The translations under genes and the position numbers were made by a program. Under the pieces are notes generated by a model. The model was not told the DNA's origin. It made no database searches and saw nothing but the letters and a program-made list of their open reading frames with translations. From JBBDIJ01 sp040880485 (lineage in GTDB: Bacteria; Bacteroidota; Rhodothermia; Balneolales; Balneolaceae): a DNA stretch of 64,000 nt. The stretch covers positions 41,491 to 105,490 of the forward strand of contig JBBDIJ010000014.1 of the NCBI GenBank assembly GCA_040880485.1, given 5' to 3'. Below are positions 18,614 through 26,167 of this stretch, in pieces; the stretch's first letter is position 1, and the number at the start of each line of letters is the position of its first letter.

Positions 18614-18628
18614 CCCCCTCCCACTAAA

Positions 18629-18971
18629 TCAGCCGGTCAGAAGTAGAGAATCGGGCCTGTTTTGGTGGTAATGTTCAATGTACTCATCGGGTGTTAATCC
18701 TCCTAATGAACTGTGAGGCCGGTAGCTGTTGTACTTTTGCCTCCAGGTCTCGATCTTGTCTCTGGCATCGTCAAGTGAGAGGAACCAGTGCAGGTTCAAA
18801 CATTCATCCCGGAAGCTGCCAGAATCCATACCGCACCCGCGTCATGGCAATTTCTCGAATCCGGGCACGCAATACCTCGTCGTTCTTTGGTTTGGGTATG
18901 TAATCGAAGGTACCCCTGGCCAGCAGCAATACGGATGTCGCTCGCCTGACAGAAATACGGTACTCATCCAT
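18629..18971 (-). pseudogene. IS3-family orfB (transposase catalytic part), deleted and frameshifted
   Basis: The start matches IS3 orfB (MDEYRISVRRA..., about 50 residues to MTRVRYG). The frame then jumps to the last part of the transposase (SFRDECLNLHWFLSLDDARD and YRPHSSLGGLTPDEY) in another frame, with the joint near 18830. The rve integrase core between them is missing, including all three DDE residues. This protein cannot transpose the element. Confidence 0.88.
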
Positions 18972-19272
18972 CAGAAACTGAGCGAGCGGCCGTTTTTGCG
19001 CTGGCCTCAGAGCTTTTTTTAAGTACCTCCTGGAGCATGTGTTTGTCCAGAGACAGGTCGGCGACCAGTTTCTTCAGCTGGTGATTCTCCTCCTCGAGTT
19101 GTCGAAGACGACGAAGTTCGGAAGTTCCAAGTCCCCCGTACTTCTTCTTCCAGTTGTAGAAGGTGGCGTCACTGATCCCCATCTTCCGGCAGACCTCCCC
19201 GACCCTGGTTCCCGTCTCGGTCTGATGCAGGGCAAAGACGATCTGCGCTTCGGTAAATTTTGATTTTTTCAT
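18964..19272 (-). CDS. IS3-family orfA, helix-turn-helix transposase subunit
   Basis: 102-residue OrfA protein with the HTH_Tnp_1 domain: KFTEAQIVFAL, then GEVCRKMGISDATFYNWKKKYGG, then a leucine-zipper-like helix (LRRLRQLEEENHQLKKLVADLSLDKHML, read in parts) used for dimerisation. It overlaps the start of orfB by eight bases, the usual arrangement for programmed frameshifting. It seems intact but has no functional OrfB partner in this copy. Confidence 0.9.
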   Translation of the reverse strand: MKKSKFTEAQIVFALHQTETGTRVGEVCRKMGISDATFYNWKKKYGGLGTSELRRLRQLEEENHQLKKLVADLSLDKHMLQEVLKKSSEASAKTAARSVSDG

Positions 19273-19330
19273 GGCGATTTGCTTTGGTTCAATGTAGCAA
19301 AACCGCCCAAATTCTCTATTTTAGAGTGGC

Positions 19331-20893
19331 TCAGTTTTTCGGGGGGAGGTCAAAACCAGTAAAAATATCTTGATATTTATTTTCTACTAACCTGATTTCA
19401 TCTTTAGTTAGCGCTTCAAACTCTTTGTTCAAAGCACGTTTAGATAGTTTGCCACTATTTTGACGCAAAAAACCAATCAGGTTTTCCATCTGTTTATCAG
19501 GCATGTCAAAACGCTCCTGGATGAAATTTCTCATTTCATCATGACGTTCAAGATACTGCACTTCTTCCGGCAGTATTTTGAGAACTGTTTCCTCTACGCA
19601 TTCATAAAGAAACTCCGCTTGCTTTGTCGCATCAAAGTAGCGGTATAGATCGATGGTTTCATTTAAAACGTCAACATTACCATCCGGAGTTGGTTTCCAT
19701 TTAATGAAATCAAGTCGCGGTTTCGAAAATGATTCAAGGACTTTTCTGTATTCATCAATTCGATCCAGAATGACAGCTGAAACCGGAAAGATGAGCCCCT
19801 TGGGAGAAAAACCTTTTTGGGCTAATGCATGATGAAACAGATACCGGTGCACACGGCCGTTCCCATCAGCAAATGGGTGGATAAATACAAACCCAAATGC
19901 AATTGATGACGAAGTTAAAACTGGATCATATTCACTGTCAATAAGTGACTTGTTGCCCTTTAACAATCCTTGGATGAGCTGTGGAATGTCTTGCCATCTG
20001 GCAGATATATGATCAGGAAGAGGTTTGCCATCTACCCGGTTATGTACACCGACAAATCCCCCCTCTTCTCTCCAACCCATATCAACAAATCTTCTGTCTT
20101 CAATTACGATTTCCTGGAGCCGTATCAATTCATCTTCAGTGAGCTCTTTTTGTCCGGCTTGTCCGATTGCTTTACCCCATCGTTGTGCCCGGTTTTCAGG
20201 AGGGGTTTCCCCTTCAATGGCATACGATGCTTTGGAATCTTTTAGCAGTAGAAAAGCTGCAGCTCTTGATAAAAGATCCGGATGGACCTTTCCTATCGTA
20301 TGGGTTGCTTTCTTTTTCAACTCTTCAGCACTATAACGTTCAAGTTTTTCAGTGCGGTGTATTAGCGGACAAAAATCCCTGTTTCCGGGCAGGTTATTCC
20401 ACACGCGATGCCGCTGTGATCTTTGTTTTGGGCCGGGATATTGTAAACCGGGATCAAGAGCTTCAACATAATTTCCTGATTGTGCATCTTCTACATTGAG
20501 TGTACCATCCATCAGCCATTCATAAAAAAACCAAATTCTCCGGCTGTTCCGACCGGTTGGCTGGTCTATTACAATTTCTTCAATTTCACTTTTATTGACA
20601 GTCTCAAAGAGTTTTTTAAGAACCAGCAGATCCACTCCTTCATACTTAAGCGCAAATGTAAGGTGGCCAAGAAGAGTTGGTACCGATTCCCGTCCAGTTT
20701 TAAACACACGCCACTTACCCTCGGTATAGCTTCTGTGCTTCTCACTTATTGCAGAAATCAATTCTGGCAAAGGGACTGCTAAATCATAGGTATGTATTAA
20801 AGCACTATATCCGGCCAGCTTCATACCGGTTTCCGGAAGTGTATAATTTCTGAAAACAGTTATATTTTCTTCAAGTCGATTATTCTCAGCCAT
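19331..20893 (-). CDS. Fic-domain protein (putative AMP-transferase), class II-like, 3' end altered by IS
   Basis: The 520-residue protein has a complete Fic core: HPFADGNGRVHR near residue 345, with catalytic His and the anion-binding GNGR. A regulatory [S/T]xxxE[G/N] inhibitory motif SYAIEG lies upstream near 214, so it looks like an N-terminally self-inhibited (class II) enzyme. The N-terminal 190 residues are an unassigned domain. The C-terminal 130 residues are helical and may include a winged helix. The last six residues (DLPPKN) and the stop codon are encoded by the IS inverted repeat at 19331-19352, so the natural C-terminus is lost or changed. Four 15-bp repeats lie directly before its start. 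AMPylation is the usual activity of the family; the target is unknown. Confidence 0.88.
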   Translation of the reverse strand: MAENNRLEENITVFRNYTLPETGMKLAGYSALIHTYDLAVPLPELISAISEKHRSYTEGKWRVFKTGRESVPTLLGHLTFALKYEGVDLLVLKKLFETVNKSEIEEIVIDQPTGRNSRRIWFFYEWLMDGTLNVEDAQSGNYVEALDPGLQYPGPKQRSQRHRVWNNLPGNRDFCPLIHRTEKLERYSAEELKKKATHTIGKVHPDLLSRAAAFLLLKDSKASYAIEGETPPENRAQRWGKAIGQAGQKELTEDELIRLQEIVIEDRRFVDMGWREEGGFVGVHNRVDGKPLPDHISARWQDIPQLIQGLLKGNKSLIDSEYDPVLTSSSIAFGFVFIHPFADGNGRVHRYLFHHALAQKGFSPKGLIFPVSAVILDRIDEYRKVLESFSKPRLDFIKWKPTPDGNVDVLNETIDLYRYFDATKQAEFLYECVEETVLKILPEEVQYLERHDEMRNFIQERFDMPDKQMENLIGFLRQNSGKLSKRALNKEFEALTKDEIRLVENKYQDIFTGFDLPPKN

Positions 20894-20898
20894 AATTC

Positions 20899-21000
20899 GT
20901 CAAAATCGATTACCATTTATATTGATACCAATATCGTCAAAATCGATTACTTTTTATCAAAATTGTTTACAAAAAGGGGTGATTTGTCAAAAACGATTAC
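20899..21000. repeat. Four 15-bp operator-like repeats before the Fic gene
   Basis: Copies of gtcaaaatcgattac occur in the same orientation at 20899-20913 (exact), 20936-20950 (exact), 20956-20970 (atcaaaattgtttac) and 20986-21000 (gtcaaaaacgattac). Start-to-start spacing is 37, 20 and 30 bases. The first copy lies five bases from the Fic start codon. The core aATCGATt is itself palindromic. This looks like a multi-site operator, possibly for autoregulation. Confidence 0.75.
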
Positions 21001-21054
21001 TTTTGATGAGTTATTTAGTCTATTACCTTGTCGGTTGAGAACTAATAAATTTCA

Positions 21055-21261
21055 TTAAAGCAGATCCATAACACCCCGATAGTTCAGTGCCGTACTGTGA
21101 TCATAAAATTTAGCGGTTACTACCGGTGTAGAGTGGCCCATGATTTTGCTTACGCCATAGATATCGGCTCCTTTTTGGAGGACGTGGGTCGCAAAAGAAT
21201 GACGCGGGCAGTGAAATTTCAGCTCTTTCGGTAGTCCGGCATTATTGATCGACTGCTCCAA
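21055..21261 (-). pseudogene. Tyrosine recombinase (phage-type integrase), C-terminal fragment
   Basis: The 68 residues match only the end of the catalytic domain: HCPRHSFATHVLQKGADI (the H-x-x-R box, with Pro in the usual Leu position), GHSTPVVTAKFYDHS (second His and the Tyr nucleophile). The first catalytic Arg, the beta-hairpin Lys and the whole core-binding domain are absent, and upstream sequence does not continue the frame. It is therefore a remnant. It sits about 310 bases from the 3' end of tRNA-Leu, the usual place for an integrase of an element inserted in a tRNA gene. Confidence 0.8.
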
Positions 21262-21523
21262 TTGGAATTTTAGAAGGAGTAAAAGTTAATAAAGATGGGA
21301 ATCGAAAGCGGAGGAATGCAAAATATCATAACTCGAAAAGTACGATCAACTAGAGGCGTTTACTAACGATTTAGCAACCAAAAAGAACTGTAGAATAAGT
21401 TTTAATAGATGTGATGCGAACTTAATAGTTTATTCAATTGTCATCGTATCACTCTCAGAGTGAAAGCAAATTTTTAGTGGAGAAAAGAGAGGCTTTGTTT
21501 CACAATTGTTTTACAGTAGAAAA
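21262..21523. other. AT-rich non-coding stretch between integrase remnant and tRNA terminator
   Basis: No frame with protein-like composition is visible here. The low GC contrasts with flanking core genes and fits eroded mobile-element DNA. I searched it by eye for a copy of the tRNA-Leu 3' end that could mark an attachment site and found none. Confidence 0.4.
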
Positions 21524-21563
21524 TAAAAAAGCCGTAAAGCGTTGGTTTATAACACTTTACGGC
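21524..21563 (-). terminator. Rho-independent terminator of tRNA-Leu
   Basis: On the minus strand, the nine-base stem GCCGTAAAG/CTTTACGGC (21531-21539 with 21555-21563) is followed by TTTTTTATTTT. It lies 11 bases after the 3' end of the tRNA gene, so it should end that transcript. Confidence 0.85.
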
Positions 21564-21573
21564 TATATCTAAG

Positions 21574-21661
21574 TACCTCGGGCCGGACTCGAACCGGCAC
21601 TCGGGTTATAACCCGAATTGGATTTTAAGTCCAACGCGTCTACCAATTCCGCCACCGAGGC
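21574..21661 (-). tRNA. tRNA-Leu (anticodon TAA)
   Basis: Class II tRNA of 88 nt. Acceptor stem GCCTCGG pairs with CCGAGGT, including a terminal G-U pair; discriminator A. The D-arm GGCGGAATTGGTAGAC and anticodon stem TTGGA/TCCAA with loop CTTAAAA (anticodon TAA at 21625-21627 on the complement) are present. A long variable arm TTCGGGTTATAACCCGAG and T-arm GCCGGTTCGAGTCCGGC complete it. CCA is not encoded. Reads UUA/UUG leucine codons. Confidence 0.96.
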
Positions 21662-21905
21662 TTAAAAACAGAATATACAACTTTACAGTATACATCAGCA
21701 ACGGTCCGGAATGGTTCAAAAAGGAGGTAAAAATATAATCTGTTTCGACCACTCAGCTCACTGGACGATGTTATGTCGGTTGAGTACATTGAGCAATGTC
21801 GAGAATAGAGGCCTGATTCTCCACCTCGGCCTAGCTGTACTATCGGGAGCGGAGCAATCGGTAGATGTATAGGGGTAATTATTAACAGATCAGGAGACAC
21901 ATCTC

Positions 21906-22205
21906 ATGGGATTTACAGCAATCAGCCGATTTGAAGTAAGCAATCATATGGAAGATGAAGTTCGGAAAGCTTTTAAAAACAGGCCCGGGTTAGTAGAAGA
22001 TGCCGATGGTTTTGTAGGACTTAATGTGTTATCACCACAGGGTAATCCCGCTGAATTCTGGTTAATAACTCATTGGAAAGACGAGGAGTCATTTCTTCAC
22101 TGGCATAAGAATCATCGAATTGAATCCCATCAATTGATTCCAAAAGGATTAAAATTAGTCAAGCGCAGTTTTTCACTTGATTTCTTTGATCGTATTACAT
22201 CATAG
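21906..22205 (+). CDS. Antibiotic-biosynthesis-monooxygenase (ABM) fold protein, HmoA-like
   Basis: 99-residue single ABM domain: an N-terminal strand FTAISRFEVS, a helix with the GLVEDADGFVGLNVLSP segment typical of IsdG/HmoA proteins, and EFWLITHWKDEESFLHWHKNH containing the conserved W-x-x-x-x-x-F-x-x-W/H pattern. Relatives degrade haem or act as small cofactor-free monooxygenases; the family alone does not decide. It lies five bases ahead of the cobalamin-sensor gene on the same strand, in an AT-rich operon of three genes. Confidence 0.85.
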   Translation: MGFTAISRFEVSNHMEDEVRKAFKNRPGLVEDADGFVGLNVLSPQGNPAEFWLITHWKDEESFLHWHKNHRIESHQLIPKGLKLVKRSFSLDFFDRITS

Positions 22206-22219
22206 ACCGGGTGTATATT

Positions 22220-23281
22220 ATGAATTATTCCGAGATTTTATTAGTAGCCAGATTGAAGAAAGCCAGGCAAGAGCTCGCTCAGATTATAACAGATCTGCAT
22301 TTTACACACCATCCGGAACTGGAACAGCAGTATGGGGAAAGAGGTAGACAAAAATGTTATGAAGATGCTCTCTATCACCTCAGCTATTTAGAACAGGCCG
22401 TTCGGGTAAATAGTACCGCCTTATTTAGTAATTATCTGGATTGGGCTCGTACTATGCTCAAAGAGCGAGGAATCCCCGAAAGAGATCTCATTGATAACAT
22501 AGCTTATATCAAAGAGGCTATTAAACATAATCTTTCGGATGATGAAGCGCAGACATTAGTTGAATTTATTGATACAGGGTTGAACTCAATACTGAGCCAT
22601 CCACATCGGATTAAAACGTTCCTGAAATCTGGCGAACCTTTGGCGGATGAGGCAAAAGCCTATCTGGATTTTTTGTTGAATGGCAAACGCAAAAAAGCAG
22701 CTGACCTTATTGAAAAATTAGTAGAAGGGGGACAATCCATCAGGGAGATTTATGAGCACATTTTTCAAAAGACACAGTATGAGGTTGGAGCTCTTTGGCA
22801 GAGTAATAAAATTTCGGTGGCTCACGAACACTATTGTACAGCAGCTACTCAGCTTATTATGTCCGGATTGTATCCCCGGATATTTTCCATGAAAAAAAGT
22901 GGCAGGAAATTAGTGGCTTGTACAGTGGCAGATGAATTGCATGAAATAGGAATTAGAATGGTGAGTGACTTTTTTGAAATGGAGGGGTGGGATACTCACT
23001 ATCTGGGAGCAAATATGCCTGATGAACACCTTATTAAATTACTTAAAGAAGATAAAACAGATCTATTGGCAATTTCAGTAACCCTGCCGTTGCATATCGA
23101 AAAAGCAGCAAGGCTTATTGAACAAGTGCGTGAAGATGAGCAAATCGGTAAGATCAAAATTATGGTTGGTGGGTATCCATTTGGAATTGTACCCGATTTG
23201 TGGAAAAAGATAGGTGCGGATGCATCAGAGGGATCTGCAAAAGAGGCCATCGAAATGGCAAATAAACTCTTGTTGAATTGA
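22220..23281 (+). CDS. Stand-alone cobalamin-binding sensor protein (CarH/LitR photosensor-like module)
   Basis: 353 residues. The N-terminal 130 are helical and unassigned, not a MerR helix-turn-helix. A methionine-synthase-type cap (B12-binding 2) covers about 140-220, with W193 and the E203-H204 pair in LWQSNKISVAHEHY, the positions that sense adenosylcobalamin in CarH. A B12-binding Rossmann domain covers about 230-350, with E-x-H-x-x-G (239-244, ELHEIG) in place of D-x-H-x-x-G, as in CarH; the His is the lower axial ligand. This suggests a light- or B12-responsive switch whose output is protein contact. A GTG at 22211 is an alternative start. The stop overlaps the TTG start of the next kinase gene (TTGA), so the two are translationally coupled. 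Confidence 0.88.
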   Translation: MNYSEILLVARLKKARQELAQIITDLHFTHHPELEQQYGERGRQKCYEDALYHLSYLEQAVRVNSTALFSNYLDWARTMLKERGIPERDLIDNIAYIKEAIKHNLSDDEAQTLVEFIDTGLNSILSHPHRIKTFLKSGEPLADEAKAYLDFLLNGKRKKAADLIEKLVEGGQSIREIYEHIFQKTQYEVGALWQSNKISVAHEHYCTAATQLIMSGLYPRIFSMKKSGRKLVACTVADELHEIGIRMVSDFFEMEGWDTHYLGANMPDEHLIKLLKEDKTDLLAISVTLPLHIEKAARLIEQVREDEQIGKIKIMVGGYPFGIVPDLWKKIGADASEGSAKEAIEMANKLLLN

Positions 23282-24483
23282 CAAAATCAAACAATAACGT
23301 CCCGGAAGGAGTTGTACTCCTTATTTCAGAAGATGGAACTGTTACAGAAGTTCTTCATGATACTTACGACCTCTTCTTAAAAGAGAATAAAAGTGGCAAA
23401 TCTTTCATTGATTGTTTAAAAAGTGATAGTGTGCAGAAGGGATTTCATCTTATTGAGAGTATAGATAGCAATGGTGTAGCATTCGATTGGGAACTACATA
23501 TTGAGAGTGAGGAAAATACATTGTTATTTAATTTTTCAGGTGTCAAAACAGAGAATGGAATTGTGATGATCGGATCGCCAAATCCCGATGATATGGAAAA
23601 GTTTCTGAACGGTTTAATGGAGATGAACAACGAGCAGATAAACAAACTGCGTCAGTTTATGAAAAACCATCAGGAGAAATTTCTTAAGAATAGTGATTGG
23701 ACGTTGTATGACGATATGAGTGAGTTGAATAATGAGTTGGCAAATGCGCAGCGTGAACTCACAAAAAAAAGTGCTCAACTTGAGCGTTCGAATGAATTTA
23801 AAAATCAAATGATGGGAATGGCAGCACATGACCTCCGGAGCCCACTGATGATCATTCAGAGCTTTTCATTTATTTTGATAGACAACCATGAAGAGAAGCC
23901 TTTTTTTACAGAAGACCAGTTCCAGTTGATAAAAGAGATTAATACATCAAGTGAGTACATGATTCAAATTATAGAAGATATGCTTGATATATCTACGTTT
24001 GAATCGGGGAGTATAAAATTAAACAAAAAGAACAGCGATCTGGTTGAATTAATTAAAGAAGCTGTTTCGCTCAGTCGAGCACCCGCTAACAAGAAAAATA
24101 TTATAATAACTACACACCTGCCCGACTCTACGGTAGATAAAGTAATTGATAGTCATAAATTTCGGCAGGTGGTAGATAACCTTTTGTCGAATGCAGTTAA
24201 ATATTCCGACCCTGAATCTGAGGTTGAGGTGGGTATAAAGCAGTCAGAAGGGTCTGAGGAAGTTTCTATTTTTGTGAAGGATCATGGACTGGGAATTCCC
24301 GAAGATGAGATAGACAATTTGTTTTTACCTTTTTCAAAAACCAGTGTTCAGTCTACAGCAGGTGAAAAAAGCACGGGCCTTGGTTTAGCCATTGTGCAAA
24401 AGATTGTAGAAGCCCACGGAGGTAAAATTGAAGTCGATAGTGAAGTGGGTGTCGGTTCAACTTTTGTTGTTATAATACCTTAG
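23278..24483 (+). CDS. Soluble sensor histidine kinase coupled to the B12 sensor
   Basis: 401-residue kinase with no membrane segment. The N-terminal 115 residues look like a degenerate PAS domain. A coiled coil covers about 140-175 (ELNNELANAQRELTKKSAQL). The HisKA motif MAAHDLRSPLM lies near 183. The HATPase domain has N box DNLLSNAVKYSD, G1 DHGLGIP and GEKSTGLGLAIV. The start is TTG at 23278, overlapping the stop of the B12-sensor gene by two bases. No response regulator is adjacent, so the partner is unknown. Codon use is AT-rich, like the two preceding genes and unlike the surrounding core. Confidence 0.88.
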   Translation: MTKSNNNVPEGVVLLISEDGTVTEVLHDTYDLFLKENKSGKSFIDCLKSDSVQKGFHLIESIDSNGVAFDWELHIESEENTLLFNFSGVKTENGIVMIGSPNPDDMEKFLNGLMEMNNEQINKLRQFMKNHQEKFLKNSDWTLYDDMSELNNELANAQRELTKKSAQLERSNEFKNQMMGMAAHDLRSPLMIIQSFSFILIDNHEEKPFFTEDQFQLIKEINTSSEYMIQIIEDMLDISTFESGSIKLNKKNSDLVELIKEAVSLSRAPANKKNIIITTHLPDSTVDKVIDSHKFRQVVDNLLSNAVKYSDPESEVEVGIKQSEGSEEVSIFVKDHGLGIPEDEIDNLFLPFSKTSVQSTAGEKSTGLGLAIVQKIVEAHGGKIEVDSEVGVGSTFVVIIP

Positions 24484-24541
24484 TTCTATTTGCAAGGCTT
24501 GAAAGGGGTTGCCATTCACCTGTAATTCAGTCGTTAAAGCT

Positions 24542-25462
24542 TTAATCATCGCTGATTTCGATTTGTATTGATTGCCAGAGTGTCCCTTCATTATCGTCTT
24601 CATCGTAATCATGGGTTGCCAGGAGCGTATAGACGCCAGAACTCTTCCCCCTGGGGGTCTTCCAAATGAATGTGAGAATGGCTGACTCATTCACATCTAT
24701 TCCACGCTTGATCTCCTGTTCTCCGATATCCTTGTCGTCTGTTTGATTGATCAGTTCGACTTCAATCTCTTCCCGCATATTCATGGTGCCCAGGTTCTTC
24801 ACCGTTACATACACTGTGACTCTCTCCCCTCTTTCGGCCGACGTCGGTGCACTGATGTCAATAATACTGATATCCATAATATCACCCTCCTGGCCTGAAT
24901 CGTCCTCTCCATCGTCGTCTCCATCATCTCCATTATCGTCCCCATTGTCAGTGTTATCGCCTGAATCACCATCGTCGCCTGCACCGTGGTCCCCTGTATC
25001 ATCCGTGCCGCCGCCATTCCCTGAGTTTCCGTCGTCTGTTTCACCATCGCCTGAATCACCTGAACCGTCATTATCACCAGTATCACCTGAACCGTCATCA
25101 CCCCCTGTGCCATCGTTGTCGCCTTCATCATTCTCATCGCTACCTTCCGATTCAATCCGACTGAATATGGCCGTCACATTCCTGTCCGCATCCATGATGA
25201 GCATCGCCGGATTATCCGACCCGGACAGATCACCCATCCAGTGCTCAAACTGGTGACCATCTTCCGGCACAGCCTTTAATTCAACTTCACTGTCCGGCTC
25301 AAAATCGCCTGATACCGGCGTTACAGTACCTCCGTCCGTTGGCTGGCTGCTGGTGACCATTGTGAAATTGCCGTTATCGGACGGCAAACCCGTAACATTG
25401 TTGCAGCTGAAGAAGATCACAACTAAAATGAAAGCCGTTATTATTCCAAAGAGTAGTTTCAT
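24542..25462 (-). CDS. Lipoprotein with InlB-type repeat, Asp/Gly-rich linker and CARDB domain
   Basis: Signal peptide with lipobox (VVIFFSC, Cys20). Residues about 35-100 match the divergent InlB B-repeat (Gly-Gly-Thr-Val near the start, then FEHWMGDLSGSDNP and VTAIF). About 105-195 is low-complexity, rich in D, G, N, S and T, encoded by a near-repetitive stretch at 24880-25150. Residues about 200-300 fit a CARDB/adhesion-like Ig fold (TSAERGERVTVYVTVKNLGT). This is a typical surface-exposed protein in Bacteroidota-type bacteria; it could be an adhesin. Linker length is likely to vary between strains. Confidence 0.82.
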   Translation of the reverse strand: MKLLFGIITAFILVVIFFSCNNVTGLPSDNGNFTMVTSSQPTDGGTVTPVSGDFEPDSEVELKAVPEDGHQFEHWMGDLSGSDNPAMLIMDADRNVTAIFSRIESEGSDENDEGDNDGTGGDDGSGDTGDNDGSGDSGDGETDDGNSGNGGGTDDTGDHGAGDDGDSGDNTDNGDDNGDDGDDDGEDDSGQEGDIMDISIIDISAPTSAERGERVTVYVTVKNLGTMNMREEIEVELINQTDDKDIGEQEIKRGIDVNESAILTFIWKTPRGKSSGVYTLLATHDYDEDDNEGTLWQSIQIEISDD

Positions 25463-25658
25463 ACTGATCGTTATTACGTTGTAGTAAACCCAGACTGGTT
25501 CACATTATGTAGCTGAATACAAATACTGTGCCACGAAAGAAATGAGGGCAATTCTGATGATTAACCCTACCGGAAACCATCAAAAATCCTGTTTGCCTTA
25601 TCTGCTCTTTAATTGAATGACGTTCAGATGGTGAGAAAAAAAGAGCCAGCTGGGTAAA

Positions 25659-26144
25659 TTATACACAGTGTCCAGGGTGCTCTGCTGTGATTTGGACGGC
25701 TTCCAGCATAAAAATGATCCACGGCTCCCAGGCCTCTTTTTCGGTCACTTCCCGGAGCAAACGGTAGTAATCCGGCTTTAGGCTGATGATGTAGTCACTC
25801 AGGTAGAGGACTGGCTGGTGCAGCAGTTGTTGCCGGATCAGATAGAGAATATTCAGAATGCGGCCGGTTCTACCGTTGCCATCCTCAAACGGGTGAATCG
25901 CTTCAAACTGGTAGTGTATCACGGCCATTTTGATGAGCGGGTCTGGGCCATCTTCCGTCTGTGCATAGATGGCCAGATTCTCCAGAAGATCGCCGATTAG
26001 CTCCCTTCCCTCCGCCTTCCCCTTCAATTCTGCCAGTGAGCGGTTTGCCGCAATGGCTGCCTTTAGGATACCCGGTGTTTCCAGATCCGCCCGGGGCGGA
26101 AGCGGCGGCAGAATGTTATAAGGCTGGTTTGCGAAATGAGACAT
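25659..26144 (-). CDS. Shortened Fic-domain protein lacking the inhibitory segment
   Basis: 161 residues against about 370 in full relatives. The N-terminus matches normal Fic/DOC proteins (residues 1-42, up to RSLAELKG). The sequence then jumps to the segment just before the active site, keeps a complete Fic motif HPFEDGNGRTGR, and stops soon after EPWIIFMLEAVQ. The missing piece of roughly 90-100 residues would contain the [S/T]xxxE[G/N] inhibitory helix, and the C-terminal HTH is also lost. It may be a decayed gene, or a deregulated mini-Fic. A perfect palindrome lies 24 bases upstream of its start. Confidence 0.78.
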   Translation of the reverse strand: MSHFANQPYNILPPLPPRADLETPGILKAAIAANRSLAELKGKAEGRELIGDLLENLAIYAQTEDGPDPLIKMAVIHYQFEAIHPFEDGNGRTGRILNILYLIRQQLLHQPVLYLSDYIISLKPDYYRLLREVTEKEAWEPWIIFMLEAVQITAEHPGHCV

Positions 26145-26167
26145 AGGGAGTGGAGGGGGTATTTACA

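Larger units (their letters stand above)
18611..19352 (-). mobile_element. Internally deleted IS3-family element (IS407-like ends)
   Basis: A 742-base remnant bounded by imperfect terminal inverted repeats: left TGACCCCCTCCCACTAAATC, right (complement) TGACCTCCCCCCGAAAAACT. It carries intact orfA and a gutted orfB on the minus strand. A full IS3-family element would be about 1.2-1.3 kb, so roughly 0.5 kb is lost, including the DDE core. The bases flanking the two ends (gttg on the left, aaac on the right) do not form a target-site duplication. This suggests that the ends came together with their neighbours by recombination or adjacent deletion and not by one clean insertion. Confidence 0.88.

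Noticed and set aside
24880..25150. Short reiterated units that resemble a CRISPR-like or satellite array
   Set aside because: The units are 9-18 bases, have no spacers and are in frame as a low-complexity Asp/Gly linker.
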